Shown: positions 52,496 through 61,139 of the stretch, one piece after another
Layout of the letters: each line of letters starts with the position of its first letter
Position numbering within the stretch: the first letter of the stretch is position 1
Source of the DNA: CAYQXJ01 sp964421565
Lineage (GTDB): Bacteria > Planctomycetota > Brocadiia > SM23-32
Direction: 5' to 3'
Assembly (NCBI GenBank): GCA_964421565.1
Contig: CAYQXJ010000006.1
Coordinates: 160,719-224,718 of the forward strand
Length of the DNA stretch: 64,000 nucleotides
Translations under genes and position numbers: made by a program
Notes under the pieces: model-generated
What the model was told of the DNA's origin: nothing
The model's database searches: none
What the model saw: the letters and a program-made list of their open reading frames with translations, nothing else

Positions 52496-53443
52496 GTCCA
52501 GGTCTTCGAGGATTCGCTGGAGCTGGCGCGTCGGCAACTGCGGGACACGCGCGAGCGTGTGAGGGTGGGCAAGATCGCCGAAGGAGAGGTGGCGGCCGCC
52601 GAGGCGGAGTTGGCCCGCCGGCGCGAGCAACTGATCAACGCGCGCAGTGACGCCGAGAAGGCGCGACTGCGACTTTTGCGACTCACCAACCCGCTGTTGG
52701 AGGGATTCTGGAGCCGCCAACTGGAACTTCGCGACGAACCGAAGATGCTCGCGCAGCTGGAAGCCAGCGCCGAGTTGCGCCATCCTCTGGAGGACCCGGT
52801 GACGCACGTGCAACTGGCACTGCGCATGCGCCCGGACCTGAATGAGGCACGACTCCAAATCAAGCGGGGCGACCTGGAACTGGTCAAGACGCGCAACGGC
52901 CTGCTGCCGCGCCTCGACTTCGTGCTGCAGTTGGGCAAGAGCGGGCTGGCGGACGCGTTCGCGGAGAGCATCGGCGACATCACGCAGGACCATTACGACG
53001 CCCTGGCCGGTCTGAACTTCGAGTACCCGCCCCTCAACCGCGCAGCCCGCGCGCGCCACCGGGCCGCCGTGTTCACTCGCAGCCAGGCCGCCGAGGCTGT
53101 GGCGAATCTGGAGCAGTTGGTCTCGCTGGATGTGCGCACGGCGTACGTTGAAGTCGAGAGGGCGCTGGCGCAAGTGGCCGCCACGGCCGCCACGCGGCGC
53201 TTCGGCGAGCAGAACCTCGCCGCAGAGCAGGAGAAGTTTCGAGTGGGGCGGACCAGCTCGTTCCTGGTCGCCCAGGCGCAACGCGACCTGGTCGCCAGCC
53301 GCATTGCGCAGGTCCAGGCCGTAGTCAACTACATGCAGGCGCTCGTCGAGTTCTATCGGCTGGAAGGTTCACTGCTCGAACGCCGGGGCATCAAGACGCC
53401 GGGCGCTGAACCGGTCGACCCCAACCTGCCGGCTGGCGTTTAG
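52487..53443 (+). pseudogene. TolC-family outer-membrane factor, 5'-truncated
   Basis: About 318 residues of a TolC-type channel protein on the plus strand. The first recognisable part is HVQVFEDSLELARRQLRD, which lies inside the first of the two TolC repeats; the signal peptide and roughly the first 150 residues are missing. The second repeat is complete (LRMRPDLNEARLQIKRGDLEL to EKFRVGRTSSFLVAQAQRDL) and ends normally. A GTG at 52559 could start a shorter product but has no export signal. It is probably the former partner of the HlyD proteins next to it. Confidence 0.7.
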
Positions 53444-53685
53444 CGGGGAATCCCCCCTCTCTACAAACCAGGGATCGCGGCACTTCGGCAGGGGGCTTGC
53501 CCGTCCGTTCCGTGACGGCTGTAGTCCAGCTTTCCACTTGCCCGGCGACGGCGCCCACCACGTGGCGGCCGAACAATCAGGGCTCTGGCGATTGGCCCGG
53601 CAGAGTTCAGACGTTCTGCAGCTCGCGACCCTTGTGAAGATCGGTGGTGTGCTGCGCCGGATAGCGGTCGATAAGAGACGGCGTG

Positions 53686-55575
53686 TCAGTCGCCGTACGA
53701 AATCGAGATGTCCCGAACGCTGCCCGGGAAGTCCTCTTGCTCGGCGTAGTCGCCGATCGGCCCGTAGCCGGTCTGCCTGTAGCCGCCGGCTTCCAGCAGG
53801 CCGCACGGGTAGATCGAAAGCGGTCCGTTGGCCCGCCCGGTGCCGACCACATCGGCGTCGACTCTGAGCGTGATCGCTCCGGTGGCGTCCAGGCAGCCCT
53901 CAACCTCGACGAGGCCGTGGGTCAGCTGCCGGTTGGCGCGCACGACTGTGGTGGTCGTCTGCAGGGCGTCCCAGCGCAGCGGGGTCTGGACGTCCATCAC
54001 GCCCATGCACAGCTTGCCCTGTTTGACATAGAGGGAGTAGCCTGCGAACCAACTGCCGTGGTGCACGATCACCGCCTCGTCGGCCTCGACATGTACCTTC
54101 GCCCGAACCGTGATCGGTCGCCCAGCAAAACCGTCCTCCAGGCCGCGGAACCATACGGACTCGCCTGGCTCGGGCCGCAGCGTCGCCCCCGGGGGCGGGG
54201 AGGAGGAGATGGCCGGGGCCGGATCCTCAGCCAGCCATCCGGCCAGCGACTCCTTCACCTCGACGTAGTCCGGGTCTTCGGCCAGGTTGACGTGCTCCTG
54301 GACATCGTTCTCGTAGTCGTACAGCTCCTCGCTGCCGTCACAGTAGCGGGTGTAGCGCCAGCGCCGCGTGCGCAGGGACTGATTGTTCGGCCCCAGAAAG
54401 GTGCGCGCGGGTTGTTCGCGCTTGGCCTGCTCGCCCGAGAGCAAGCCCCCCAGGCTGACCCCCGAGAGGCCCGCCACCTCCGGCAGGTCGCAGAGCTCGA
54501 GCAGCGTCGGATAGATGTCGATCAGCCCGACGCCCTCGTCGCAGCGATGTTCGGGCGGGTTCATGCCCGGCGCCCTCATGATGAACGGCACGCGCGCACC
54601 CGAGTCCCAAAGGGACCACTTCTTCCAGTGGAAGTGGTCGCCGAGGCTCCAGCCGTTGTCGCCCCAGAGCACCACGATGGTGTTGTCGGCATACGGGCTC
54701 TCGTCCAGCGCATCCAGCACGCGGCCAACGCAGTGATCGGTGAAGCTGATGCAGGCGAGGTAGGCGTGCAGAACGTCGCGCCAGTAGCCGTGCTCGGTGA
54801 TCTGGTAGTGCATGCCCTGCTTGGAATCCTGGTAGCCGGCCAGGGCTATCTGCCGGGCGGCCGGCGGCATGCCGTCCATGTCGTAGGGCCCGGTCGGCGG
54901 CAGCGTCAGCGCCTCCCGGTCGTACATGTCGAAGAACCGCTGAGGAGCGATCAGCGGGACGTGCGGCCGGAAGAAGCCTGCCGCCACTAAGAACGGTTCG
55001 TCGTAGTCCTGACGCAGGCGTTCGACGGCCCAGTCGGCCACCAGCCTGTCGCTGAGTGTCTCGGACTGGTCATCATCCAGGGGCCCCCAGTGGAAGGCGA
55101 ACTTATAGTAGCCGTCGACGTGGGTCAGGTCGGGCGCGTGGCGCGAGTGCATGTCGAACTGCTGACCGTTGAAGACTCCGGCGTTCTCGTCCCACATGCT
55201 CTCGCCCCGGACGTCCTGCACGGCCCGCTCGACGCTGTTTCCGTGATCGACCTTGCCGCCGACCATGGTGCGGTAGCCGTTGCGGCGGAAGTGCAGGGGT
55301 ATGGGCAGCGCCTCGTCCCTCACCGGCGAAGCCGCGAGGTGGTCGATCAGCAGGTAGCAGCCCGTTTCGGCGGGGCTGAGCCCGGTCAATATGGCCGTGC
55401 GCGAGGGGTTGCAGACCGGCGAGGTGCAGACGGCGTTGGTGAACACGGTGCCCTGCTCGGCCAGGCGGTCCATGTTCGGAGTCCGGACGTCCGGGTTGGT
55501 GTCCATGCAGCCGAGCCAGCCGGTCATATCGTCGATGGCGATGAACAGCACGTTCGGTCGTTGCGCGTCGATCAT
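53686..55575 (-). CDS. Formylglycine sulfatase with C-terminal beta-sandwich
   Basis: A 629-residue sulfatase. The N-terminus NVLFIAIDDMTGWLG holds metal-binding acids, and CNPSR (Cys55) is the formylglycine site (C-x-P-S-R). VLWGDNGWSLGDHFHW carries further metal ligands. It resembles the iduronate-2-sulfatase branch. Residues about 495-629 form an added beta-rich domain (RPITVRAKVHVEADEAVIVHHG) of the concanavalin/LamG kind. No signal peptide is seen. The start overlaps the GH10-like stop (ATGA). Last gene of the sulfatase-GRE-GH10 operon. Confidence 0.93.
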   Translation of the reverse strand: MIDAQRPNVLFIAIDDMTGWLGCMDTNPDVRTPNMDRLAEQGTVFTNAVCTSPVCNPSRTAILTGLSPAETGCYLLIDHLAASPVRDEALPIPLHFRRNGYRTMVGGKVDHGNSVERAVQDVRGESMWDENAGVFNGQQFDMHSRHAPDLTHVDGYYKFAFHWGPLDDDQSETLSDRLVADWAVERLRQDYDEPFLVAAGFFRPHVPLIAPQRFFDMYDREALTLPPTGPYDMDGMPPAARQIALAGYQDSKQGMHYQITEHGYWRDVLHAYLACISFTDHCVGRVLDALDESPYADNTIVVLWGDNGWSLGDHFHWKKWSLWDSGARVPFIMRAPGMNPPEHRCDEGVGLIDIYPTLLELCDLPEVAGLSGVSLGGLLSGEQAKREQPARTFLGPNNQSLRTRRWRYTRYCDGSEELYDYENDVQEHVNLAEDPDYVEVKESLAGWLAEDPAPAISSSPPPGATLRPEPGESVWFRGLEDGFAGRPITVRAKVHVEADEAVIVHHGSWFAGYSLYVKQGKLCMGVMDVQTPLRWDALQTTTTVVRANRQLTHGLVEVEGCLDATGAITLRVDADVVGTGRANGPLSIYPCGLLEAGGYRQTGYGPIGDYAEQEDFPGSVRDISISYGD

Positions 55576-57041
55576 TCTGCGCTTCCTTTTCTGATCTCGT
55601 CGGTTACGGCGAGGGCCGGCTTCGGGCTGAGGTCCTCGCGCAGCAGGCCCTGGCCGGCCGCCCAGGGGAGTCGGTATAGCTCGCACGGCGTGCCCAGCAG
55701 GTAGTCGTGCCAGAGGATCGGCGCGTCGGTCGTCGCCCAGAAAGTCGCATTCTCGATCCACGGCAGCGCGCGGAACAGCCGCAGGAAGCTGCGCACGTAG
55801 TCGGCCTGCACCTCCTCGTTCCACGGACGGCCCCGCCAGGTCTTGAGGTAGGGCTCCATCGGCCGGCCGTCGATCCGCACGGAAGGCTGCGCCCCCGAGG
55901 GTGGCGTCAGTTCGGTGATGTGCAGCGGCAGGCCGAATCGTTCGTGCCAGTACCGACCCACCCGGCGCAGGCTGAACAGGTTCTCGGGCATGTGGTATTG
56001 CAGGCCGAGCAGGTCCGGCTCGACCCCGCGGTCGATGCACCGCTCGATGAACTCCGCGATCGTGATTGCCTGCTTGCCGTCGCGTAAGCGGCTGGAATAC
56101 CAGACCTCGTCCTCGGAGTAGAAGCTGATCATCTGCCGCACGTGCGGCGCCTCCTCCCGGCAGATGCGGGAGACCATCTCCGTCTCCTCAAGGAGCTGCT
56201 CGACGGACAGATCGACCGACGCAGCCTGCACCGGCTCGTTGATCAGCTCCACCGCGTCCAGCTCGCCGCCGATTCGCTTCAGGATGGTGCGGACGCGCCG
56301 CGCGCAGCGCTCCTTCAGTTCCTCGAAGCTCACCTCCGGTATCCAGCCGCGTTTCTCGAACCCGCTGTGCCAGACCATGGCGTGGCCCTTCATGCCCATG
56401 CCATGCTTACGGCCCCACGCCACCAGCTCGTCGAGCACGTCGTAGCGGGGATTGTCCCTTTCGACCTCGAGGACCCCCCAGGTGAGGGGAACGGTGGCGT
56501 AGTCGAAGCGTCCGGCGAAGTGCTCATCCCACGCCTCACGCGCGTTGTGCAGCCCCTTGGTGTTGATGCCGAGCTGCAGCTCGGTCGGGCCGCGCAGGCG
56601 CCATTCGACCTCCGCCTCGACCAGCCGCTCGCCGGCCCAGAAGGCCCCTTCGAGGGCCTTGTCCACTCGGCCGGCGTCGAGCGTGGCTCGGACTTCGGAG
56701 ATCGTCCTGGCTACCGACGGGGAGGGCGGCATGCCCTCGTCCTCCAGTTGCCCCGCCAGCTCTTCGACGAGGCGGACGCGCGTCCGGCAAGCCTCGGCCC
56801 GAAAGTTGATCGGGCCGTCATCCTCGGCGAAGCCGCGCCCTCCGTTGTCCGCCAGCCAGCGCCCACCCTCCGCGCCCGGCACCTCGACCGACGCGTAGAG
56901 TGCCGCCGATTCCTCCGCGCAGGTCAGTACGACCACGTCCTCCGACTCCTCCAGCGAGGAGGGGATCGGTTCGCAGGGTCCAGCGTAGGCGTGAACGGCA
57001 GCGGGCTCGTCGAGCGAAGCCGAGTGGATTTCCAGCCGCAT
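55572..57041 (-). CDS. GH10-like glycoside hydrolase
   Basis: A 489-residue protein whose residues about 155-475 form a GH10-type barrel. The acid/base Glu lies in VELINEPV (E269) and the nucleophile in PLHITELTPP (E377). The usual N-x-MKW segment is replaced by TVPLTWGVLEVERDNPRY, so the substrate may not be plain xylan. The first 150 residues are a separate helical/beta domain I do not recognise. No signal peptide. GGAGG precedes the ATG. It lies between the glycyl-radical enzyme and a sulfatase. Confidence 0.85.
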   Translation of the reverse strand: MRLEIHSASLDEPAAVHAYAGPCEPIPSSLEESEDVVVLTCAEESAALYASVEVPGAEGGRWLADNGGRGFAEDDGPINFRAEACRTRVRLVEELAGQLEDEGMPPSPSVARTISEVRATLDAGRVDKALEGAFWAGERLVEAEVEWRLRGPTELQLGINTKGLHNAREAWDEHFAGRFDYATVPLTWGVLEVERDNPRYDVLDELVAWGRKHGMGMKGHAMVWHSGFEKRGWIPEVSFEELKERCARRVRTILKRIGGELDAVELINEPVQAASVDLSVEQLLEETEMVSRICREEAPHVRQMISFYSEDEVWYSSRLRDGKQAITIAEFIERCIDRGVEPDLLGLQYHMPENLFSLRRVGRYWHERFGLPLHITELTPPSGAQPSVRIDGRPMEPYLKTWRGRPWNEEVQADYVRSFLRLFRALPWIENATFWATTDAPILWHDYLLGTPCELYRLPWAAGQGLLREDLSPKPALAVTDEIRKGSAE

Positions 57042-57113
57042 CTGTGTTCCTCCAAAGTTTCAAGAAGGGATGACTTGTGCGCCGGCGGAGCGACGGCGGC
57101 CGCGGGCTCCAGG

Positions 57114-59396
57114 CTACTGAACGCGCGCCAGTTCGCGCTGCATGATCTCGTCCTGGATCTGCTCCGGCAGCGTCGTGAATCGCGCGCTGTAGCCGCTGAC
57201 CCGCACCACCAGGTCGCCGTGCCGCTCCGGGTGCTCGCGGGCCTCCTTCAGCACGTCCGGGTCGACCACGTTGAATTGCAGCACCGATCCCCCAACCTGC
57301 AGGAATCGGCGGATGACGGCAGCGATCACCTCGGGAGCGAGGCCGCCGTCCGCCCACGGCAGCTTCACGTCCAGCACGGCAACTACGGGATAGTCGGCCA
57401 GGTCGATGGGCTCCAGTGCCCCGAGCACGGCCGTCAGACCGCCGCTGCGGCGCATGCCCTCGGGGCTCGGGCTCATGCCCGGGCTGAGGGGCTCCGCGGC
57501 GCGGCGCCCGTCGGGCGTGGCGCCGGTCTTGCTACCGTGCATGCGAAATGCGCGGTAGACGAACATGCTGGCCTCGTAGCGCCCGCCGCGGGTGTTCGGT
57601 CGACCGGAGGTCACCCGGGCCAGGTCCGCCAGCACGTCGGCGGCGAACTGCGCCACCTGCGGGTCGTCGCTGCCGTATTTGGGCACGCGATTGACGGCCT
57701 GCAGGCGCAGGTCCTCCGCTCCCTCAAAGTTCGACCGCAGCAGCTCGGACATCTCCTCGATGTCCACCTGCCGATCCTCGAATACGAGCTGCCTGACGGC
57801 CCGCAGGGAGTCGACCACCGTGCCGGCGCCGATCAGGCTGACGCTGGCCCCGGCGTAGCGCGTGCCGCCGTCCAGCATGTCTGTCGTGTTCTCGATGCAG
57901 TCGTCCAGGGTAGAGGAGTGCGCCGGGCAGGGATTGTACCACCAGCCCTCCTTCTCGGTCGCGTTGCGCAGGCTGATCTCGTGGTTGGCGACGGCCTCCA
58001 GGTTGTAGAGGAACCGGTCGCGGAACTCCTCGTACGTCTCGGCGCCGGCGTAGCGGTGCGGTGTAATCCCGGCCGGCCGGGTGTAGCTCTTCCAGTCCTC
58101 CGGGAAGAACCCCATTAGCAGCACCTGGGCAATGTTCAGGTAGATGCTGGCGCGGGAGTTGATCTCGGTATTCTGCAGCACGTTTTCCTGACAGCCGCCC
58201 CCGACGTAAAGCCGGGCGTCCTCGGGCGCCTTGCCCATGCGCACGTTGGCCTCGATGACTACGTCGTCGTTGAAGACGGCAAGGACGTTCCGTCCGGCGC
58301 TCTGGAGGGACGCGAGCCGGTCGAAGTACTCGTCCGGATGGTCCGTTGAGATGCGCGCGTTCAGCTTGGGATTGACCAGCCCGAGTTCGCGATAGGCGTC
58401 GATGACCATGCGGGTGATGTCGTTGAAGACGGGCGTCCCGTCGCGGTCGCATCCGCCGATCATGACGGTGGTGGAGGTCTCGCGGGGTTCCTCCTTGATG
58501 TTGCACTTCACGTCCGTCATGGCCAGGAAGAAGCGGATCAGGTCCTCTGCCTCTTCCATCGTGAGGTTGCCCGCGGCCAGGTCGGCCTCCAGGTAGGGCT
58601 GCAGCATGCGGTCCAGTTGGCCGTAGATGCTCTCGCCCAGCCCCTCGATTCCGCCGAGTACGTGGCGCATGAACATAATCGTGCATAGCGCCTCGTAAAA
58701 CGTCTCGGCCGGGCCGGCCGGCACCCGGCGGGCCGTCTCGGCCATGCGCACCAGGCGTCGCCGCACGTGCGTCTCTTCCTCCGCCTGCGCCATGGCCTCC
58801 GCCCGTTCGGCGAAGCGCTCGGCGATGCGGATGAGGGCGCGGTTGCCGATGATGGTTGCCCGCAGGAAGTCCCGCTGCTGCTCGTCCAGGTCGCCGCGCG
58901 CCAGGCGCTTCTGCGCCTGGTCCATGATGCCCGCCGCGCCTTTCTGCAGCACGTTATCGTAGCCGGGGCAGTGGTGGTCGAAGTCGAACACGGGCGGACC
59001 GTGGCAGAGGCCCATATCCCAGTCGCTCTTCTGCTCGCCGGCCCGCTGCTCCAGTTCCCGCTGCCGGGGCTGGCGATACATCCACGCTCCGACGCCGTCG
59101 CACCGGCTTGAATGGCTGCCCCAGCGGTAGCGGCCCAGCCCGGTGTCCAGCTCGTAGAAGAACGGGAAATGGCGGAAGACCTTGACCGGACAGAGCTCGG
59201 CGGCTGTCTCGTAGATTATCGCCTTCCGGCGGCACGGGCCCCACTCCGGGTGTTCCGCACTGACGCGGTCCATCTTCGCCTCCACCTTCGACATGTCGGT
59301 CGGATAGGTGTTGTAGTATTCGTCCAGCTCGCGCTCGAACTTGGCGCGTTCGGCGGTGAATCTCACAGTCCTGGTCTCTTCTGTGTCCACGGTCAT
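57114..59396 (-). CDS. Glycyl-radical enzyme (PFL/dehydratase superfamily)
   Basis: A 760-residue glycyl-radical enzyme. The C-terminal radical loop is VVRVSGYSARFTTL (Gly about 735) and the thiyl Cys is in YVGGGCQENVL (C402). The C-x-E arrangement (Glu404) is shared with dehydratase/lyase-type members such as glycerol dehydratase and choline lyase, and it differs from the Cys-Cys of pyruvate formate-lyase. The substrate is unknown. It needs a radical-SAM activase, none of which is encoded here. ATG at 59396 overlaps the stop of the upstream sulfatase. Oxygen-sensitive, so the cells must be anaerobic when it works. Confidence 0.93.
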   Translation of the reverse strand: MTVDTEETRTVRFTAERAKFERELDEYYNTYPTDMSKVEAKMDRVSAEHPEWGPCRRKAIIYETAAELCPVKVFRHFPFFYELDTGLGRYRWGSHSSRCDGVGAWMYRQPRQRELEQRAGEQKSDWDMGLCHGPPVFDFDHHCPGYDNVLQKGAAGIMDQAQKRLARGDLDEQQRDFLRATIIGNRALIRIAERFAERAEAMAQAEEETHVRRRLVRMAETARRVPAGPAETFYEALCTIMFMRHVLGGIEGLGESIYGQLDRMLQPYLEADLAAGNLTMEEAEDLIRFFLAMTDVKCNIKEEPRETSTTVMIGGCDRDGTPVFNDITRMVIDAYRELGLVNPKLNARISTDHPDEYFDRLASLQSAGRNVLAVFNDDVVIEANVRMGKAPEDARLYVGGGCQENVLQNTEINSRASIYLNIAQVLLMGFFPEDWKSYTRPAGITPHRYAGAETYEEFRDRFLYNLEAVANHEISLRNATEKEGWWYNPCPAHSSTLDDCIENTTDMLDGGTRYAGASVSLIGAGTVVDSLRAVRQLVFEDRQVDIEEMSELLRSNFEGAEDLRLQAVNRVPKYGSDDPQVAQFAADVLADLARVTSGRPNTRGGRYEASMFVYRAFRMHGSKTGATPDGRRAAEPLSPGMSPSPEGMRRSGGLTAVLGALEPIDLADYPVVAVLDVKLPWADGGLAPEVIAAVIRRFLQVGGSVLQFNVVDPDVLKEAREHPERHGDLVVRVSGYSARFTTLPEQIQDEIMQRELARVQ

Positions 59397-60937
59397 GCGC
59401 CTGCCAGCCGGCCGCGGCCGGCGTATTCCGTCCAGATGGCTCGGTGGGCGTATCGCTCCAGCAGGCGTCGCTTCAAGTCCTGCGTGGCCGGGTCGTCCCA
59501 CAGGTTGTTAAGCTCGTAGGGGTCGGACTCGAGGTCGAACAGGCAGTTGTTACCCTCCCGGGCGAAGAGCACCAACTTGTGCCGCTCGGTGACGAGTGTG
59601 CGGCAGCGGACCGGGCGCGGGCCGAACGGACGGTTCTCCTCGTTGGCCAGCACCAGGTCACGCGTGGCGGGCGGCTGTCCGCTCTCGAGCGTCTCCCGCA
59701 GGCTCACCCCGTCGAACCATGGGCGGTCCGCGTCCTCCGGCATCACGCCCTGGTCGGGATGGGGACGAAGGTTCTCAACCGGCACCCCCGCATAGTCGAG
59801 CACCGTCGGAGCGAAGTCGAGCAGGCTGACAGGCTCCGATACCTCCTGCTCGGGCACGCCGCCAGGGGCGCGCCAGATGCAGGGCACGCGGATCAACTCC
59901 TCGTAGGGCAGCATCCCTTTGCAGATGAGGTGGTGTGCGCCGAGGTACTCGCCGTGGTCGGCCATAAAGGCCACGATGGTGTTGCCGTCCCGGCCGGTCT
60001 CGCGGAGCGCCTCCATCACCCGGCCCACGCACTCGTCAACGTGGCTGACCATGCCGTAGGTCTGGGCCAGCATCTCCCGGAGCCCGGGCTCGTCGAAGTC
60101 CTCCAGCGTGATGCCGTGAGCCCAGCGGGGTATGTCGGGCATCTCGTGTGTCGGCTCGGACCAGTGCCCGGGCAGTTTGATCTCGCCCGGGTCGTACATC
60201 TCGCTGTAGGGCTTACACGCCGCGAAGGGATGGTGCGGGTCCGGGAAGGAGCACCAAAGGAAGAACCGCTCCTCGTCGTTCAGGCCCCGGATGTGATCGA
60301 TCGAGCGATTGGCGATCCAGTTGTTGTAGTGGAGCTCAGACGGGATCTCCATCCGCCAGGTGCGCGTGAGCGGGTTGTCCGGTACCCGGGCCCCCTTGTT
60401 CTCGTAGTAGGCCCACGCCGCCAGCCGTTGCGGGGCCGTCAGGTCCTCGGCCAGCCCCGGGTGCTCGCGGCTCAGCCAGTGCAGGTAGTCGCCGTAGACG
60501 TAGTTAACGTGTCCGCCCACGTAGTCGCAGCCCTCGAAGCCGAAGTAGCCCGGTGGGATCGCGTCCACCCGGCCGGAACGCCAGCCCTGATTCCACTCCG
60601 GGGAGGACTCGTGCAACCAGGGCTGCAGGTGCAGCTTGCCGCAGGCCCTGGTCCGGTAGCCGGCCTCGTTCAGCACGGAGGCCACAGTCGGGACGTCCGA
60701 GGCGATCATCGATCCGTTCGTGTAGACGCCGTGTTGGCGCGAGGATAGGCCGGTGATAATGCTGACCCGAGAGGGGGTGCAAACGGGGTTGTCGCAATAG
60801 GCCCGGGAGAAAAGCACGCCCTCCTCGGCCAGGCGGTCGAGGTTCGGCGTCCCGACGTCCGGATGTCCGGCGCAGCTCATGCACGCGGCCTGCATCTGGT
60901 CGACGCAGAAGACGAGGAAACTGGGATGTCTGGCCAT
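59393..60937 (-). CDS. Formylglycine sulfatase (first gene of operon)
   Basis: A 514-residue sulfatase with the formylglycine site CTPSR (Cys53), N-terminal FLVFCVDQMQ in place of the usual paired Asp, and ADHGEYLGAHHLICKG with the metal-binding Asp/His. It resembles choline-sulfatase/N-sulfoglucosamine-type enzymes more than iduronate sulfatases. No signal peptide is seen. ATG at 60937 is chosen because earlier codons are unconserved. It is divergent from the AraC gene and translationally coupled to the glycyl-radical enzyme. Confidence 0.92.
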   Translation of the reverse strand: MARHPSFLVFCVDQMQAACMSCAGHPDVGTPNLDRLAEEGVLFSRAYCDNPVCTPSRVSIITGLSSRQHGVYTNGSMIASDVPTVASVLNEAGYRTRACGKLHLQPWLHESSPEWNQGWRSGRVDAIPPGYFGFEGCDYVGGHVNYVYGDYLHWLSREHPGLAEDLTAPQRLAAWAYYENKGARVPDNPLTRTWRMEIPSELHYNNWIANRSIDHIRGLNDEERFFLWCSFPDPHHPFAACKPYSEMYDPGEIKLPGHWSEPTHEMPDIPRWAHGITLEDFDEPGLREMLAQTYGMVSHVDECVGRVMEALRETGRDGNTIVAFMADHGEYLGAHHLICKGMLPYEELIRVPCIWRAPGGVPEQEVSEPVSLLDFAPTVLDYAGVPVENLRPHPDQGVMPEDADRPWFDGVSLRETLESGQPPATRDLVLANEENRPFGPRPVRCRTLVTERHKLVLFAREGNNCLFDLESDPYELNNLWDDPATQDLKRRLLERYAHRAIWTEYAGRGRLAGA

Positions 60938-61031
60938 GGCTTCTCTCTGCTGGCTCGTCGATGCGTACCCAAGCGGCACTTCCCCTCGCCCGGCGAGCAG
61001 AAGTGGTCCGAGTCAGTGGAACGCCGAGTTG

Positions 61032-61139
61032 CTATTTGACATGAACTCCGACAGCGATAATGTAGTATAGGAGTGCTGAGGGTTGTCAGCAACAAAGTGA
61101 AGGTTACTTTCTGTGATTCATTGGTAACTATTTGACATG
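61032..61139. promoter_or_regulatory. Divergent control region: araC-type gene and sulfatase-GRE operon
   Basis: The 12-mer CTATTTGACATG occurs twice exactly (61032-61043 and 61128-61139, 96 bases apart), the second touching the start codon of the AraC gene. Plus strand: TTGACA (61036-61041), 16 bases, TAATGT. Minus strand: TTGCTG (61087-61092), 17 bases, TATACT (61064-61069) toward the operon. The perfect inverted repeat TGCTGAGGGTTGTCAGCA (61074-61091) overlaps the minus -35. These are candidate activator sites, with looping possible. Confidence 0.6.

Noticed and set aside
51971..53281. Single 436-codon minus-strand protein
   Set aside because: Only the last 170 or so codons look like real protein; the rest is antisense to the TolC-like sequence.
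53369..53806. 145-codon minus-strand frame between TolC and the sulfatase
   Set aside because: It overlaps the 3' ends of both neighbours, lacks a Shine-Dalgarno and has no recognisable domain; the gap of about 240 bases seems non-coding.
56142..58118. 658-codon plus-strand frame opposite GH10 and the glycyl-radical enzyme
   Set aside because: Antisense shadow of two conserved genes, His/Val/Arg-rich with no recognisable domain.
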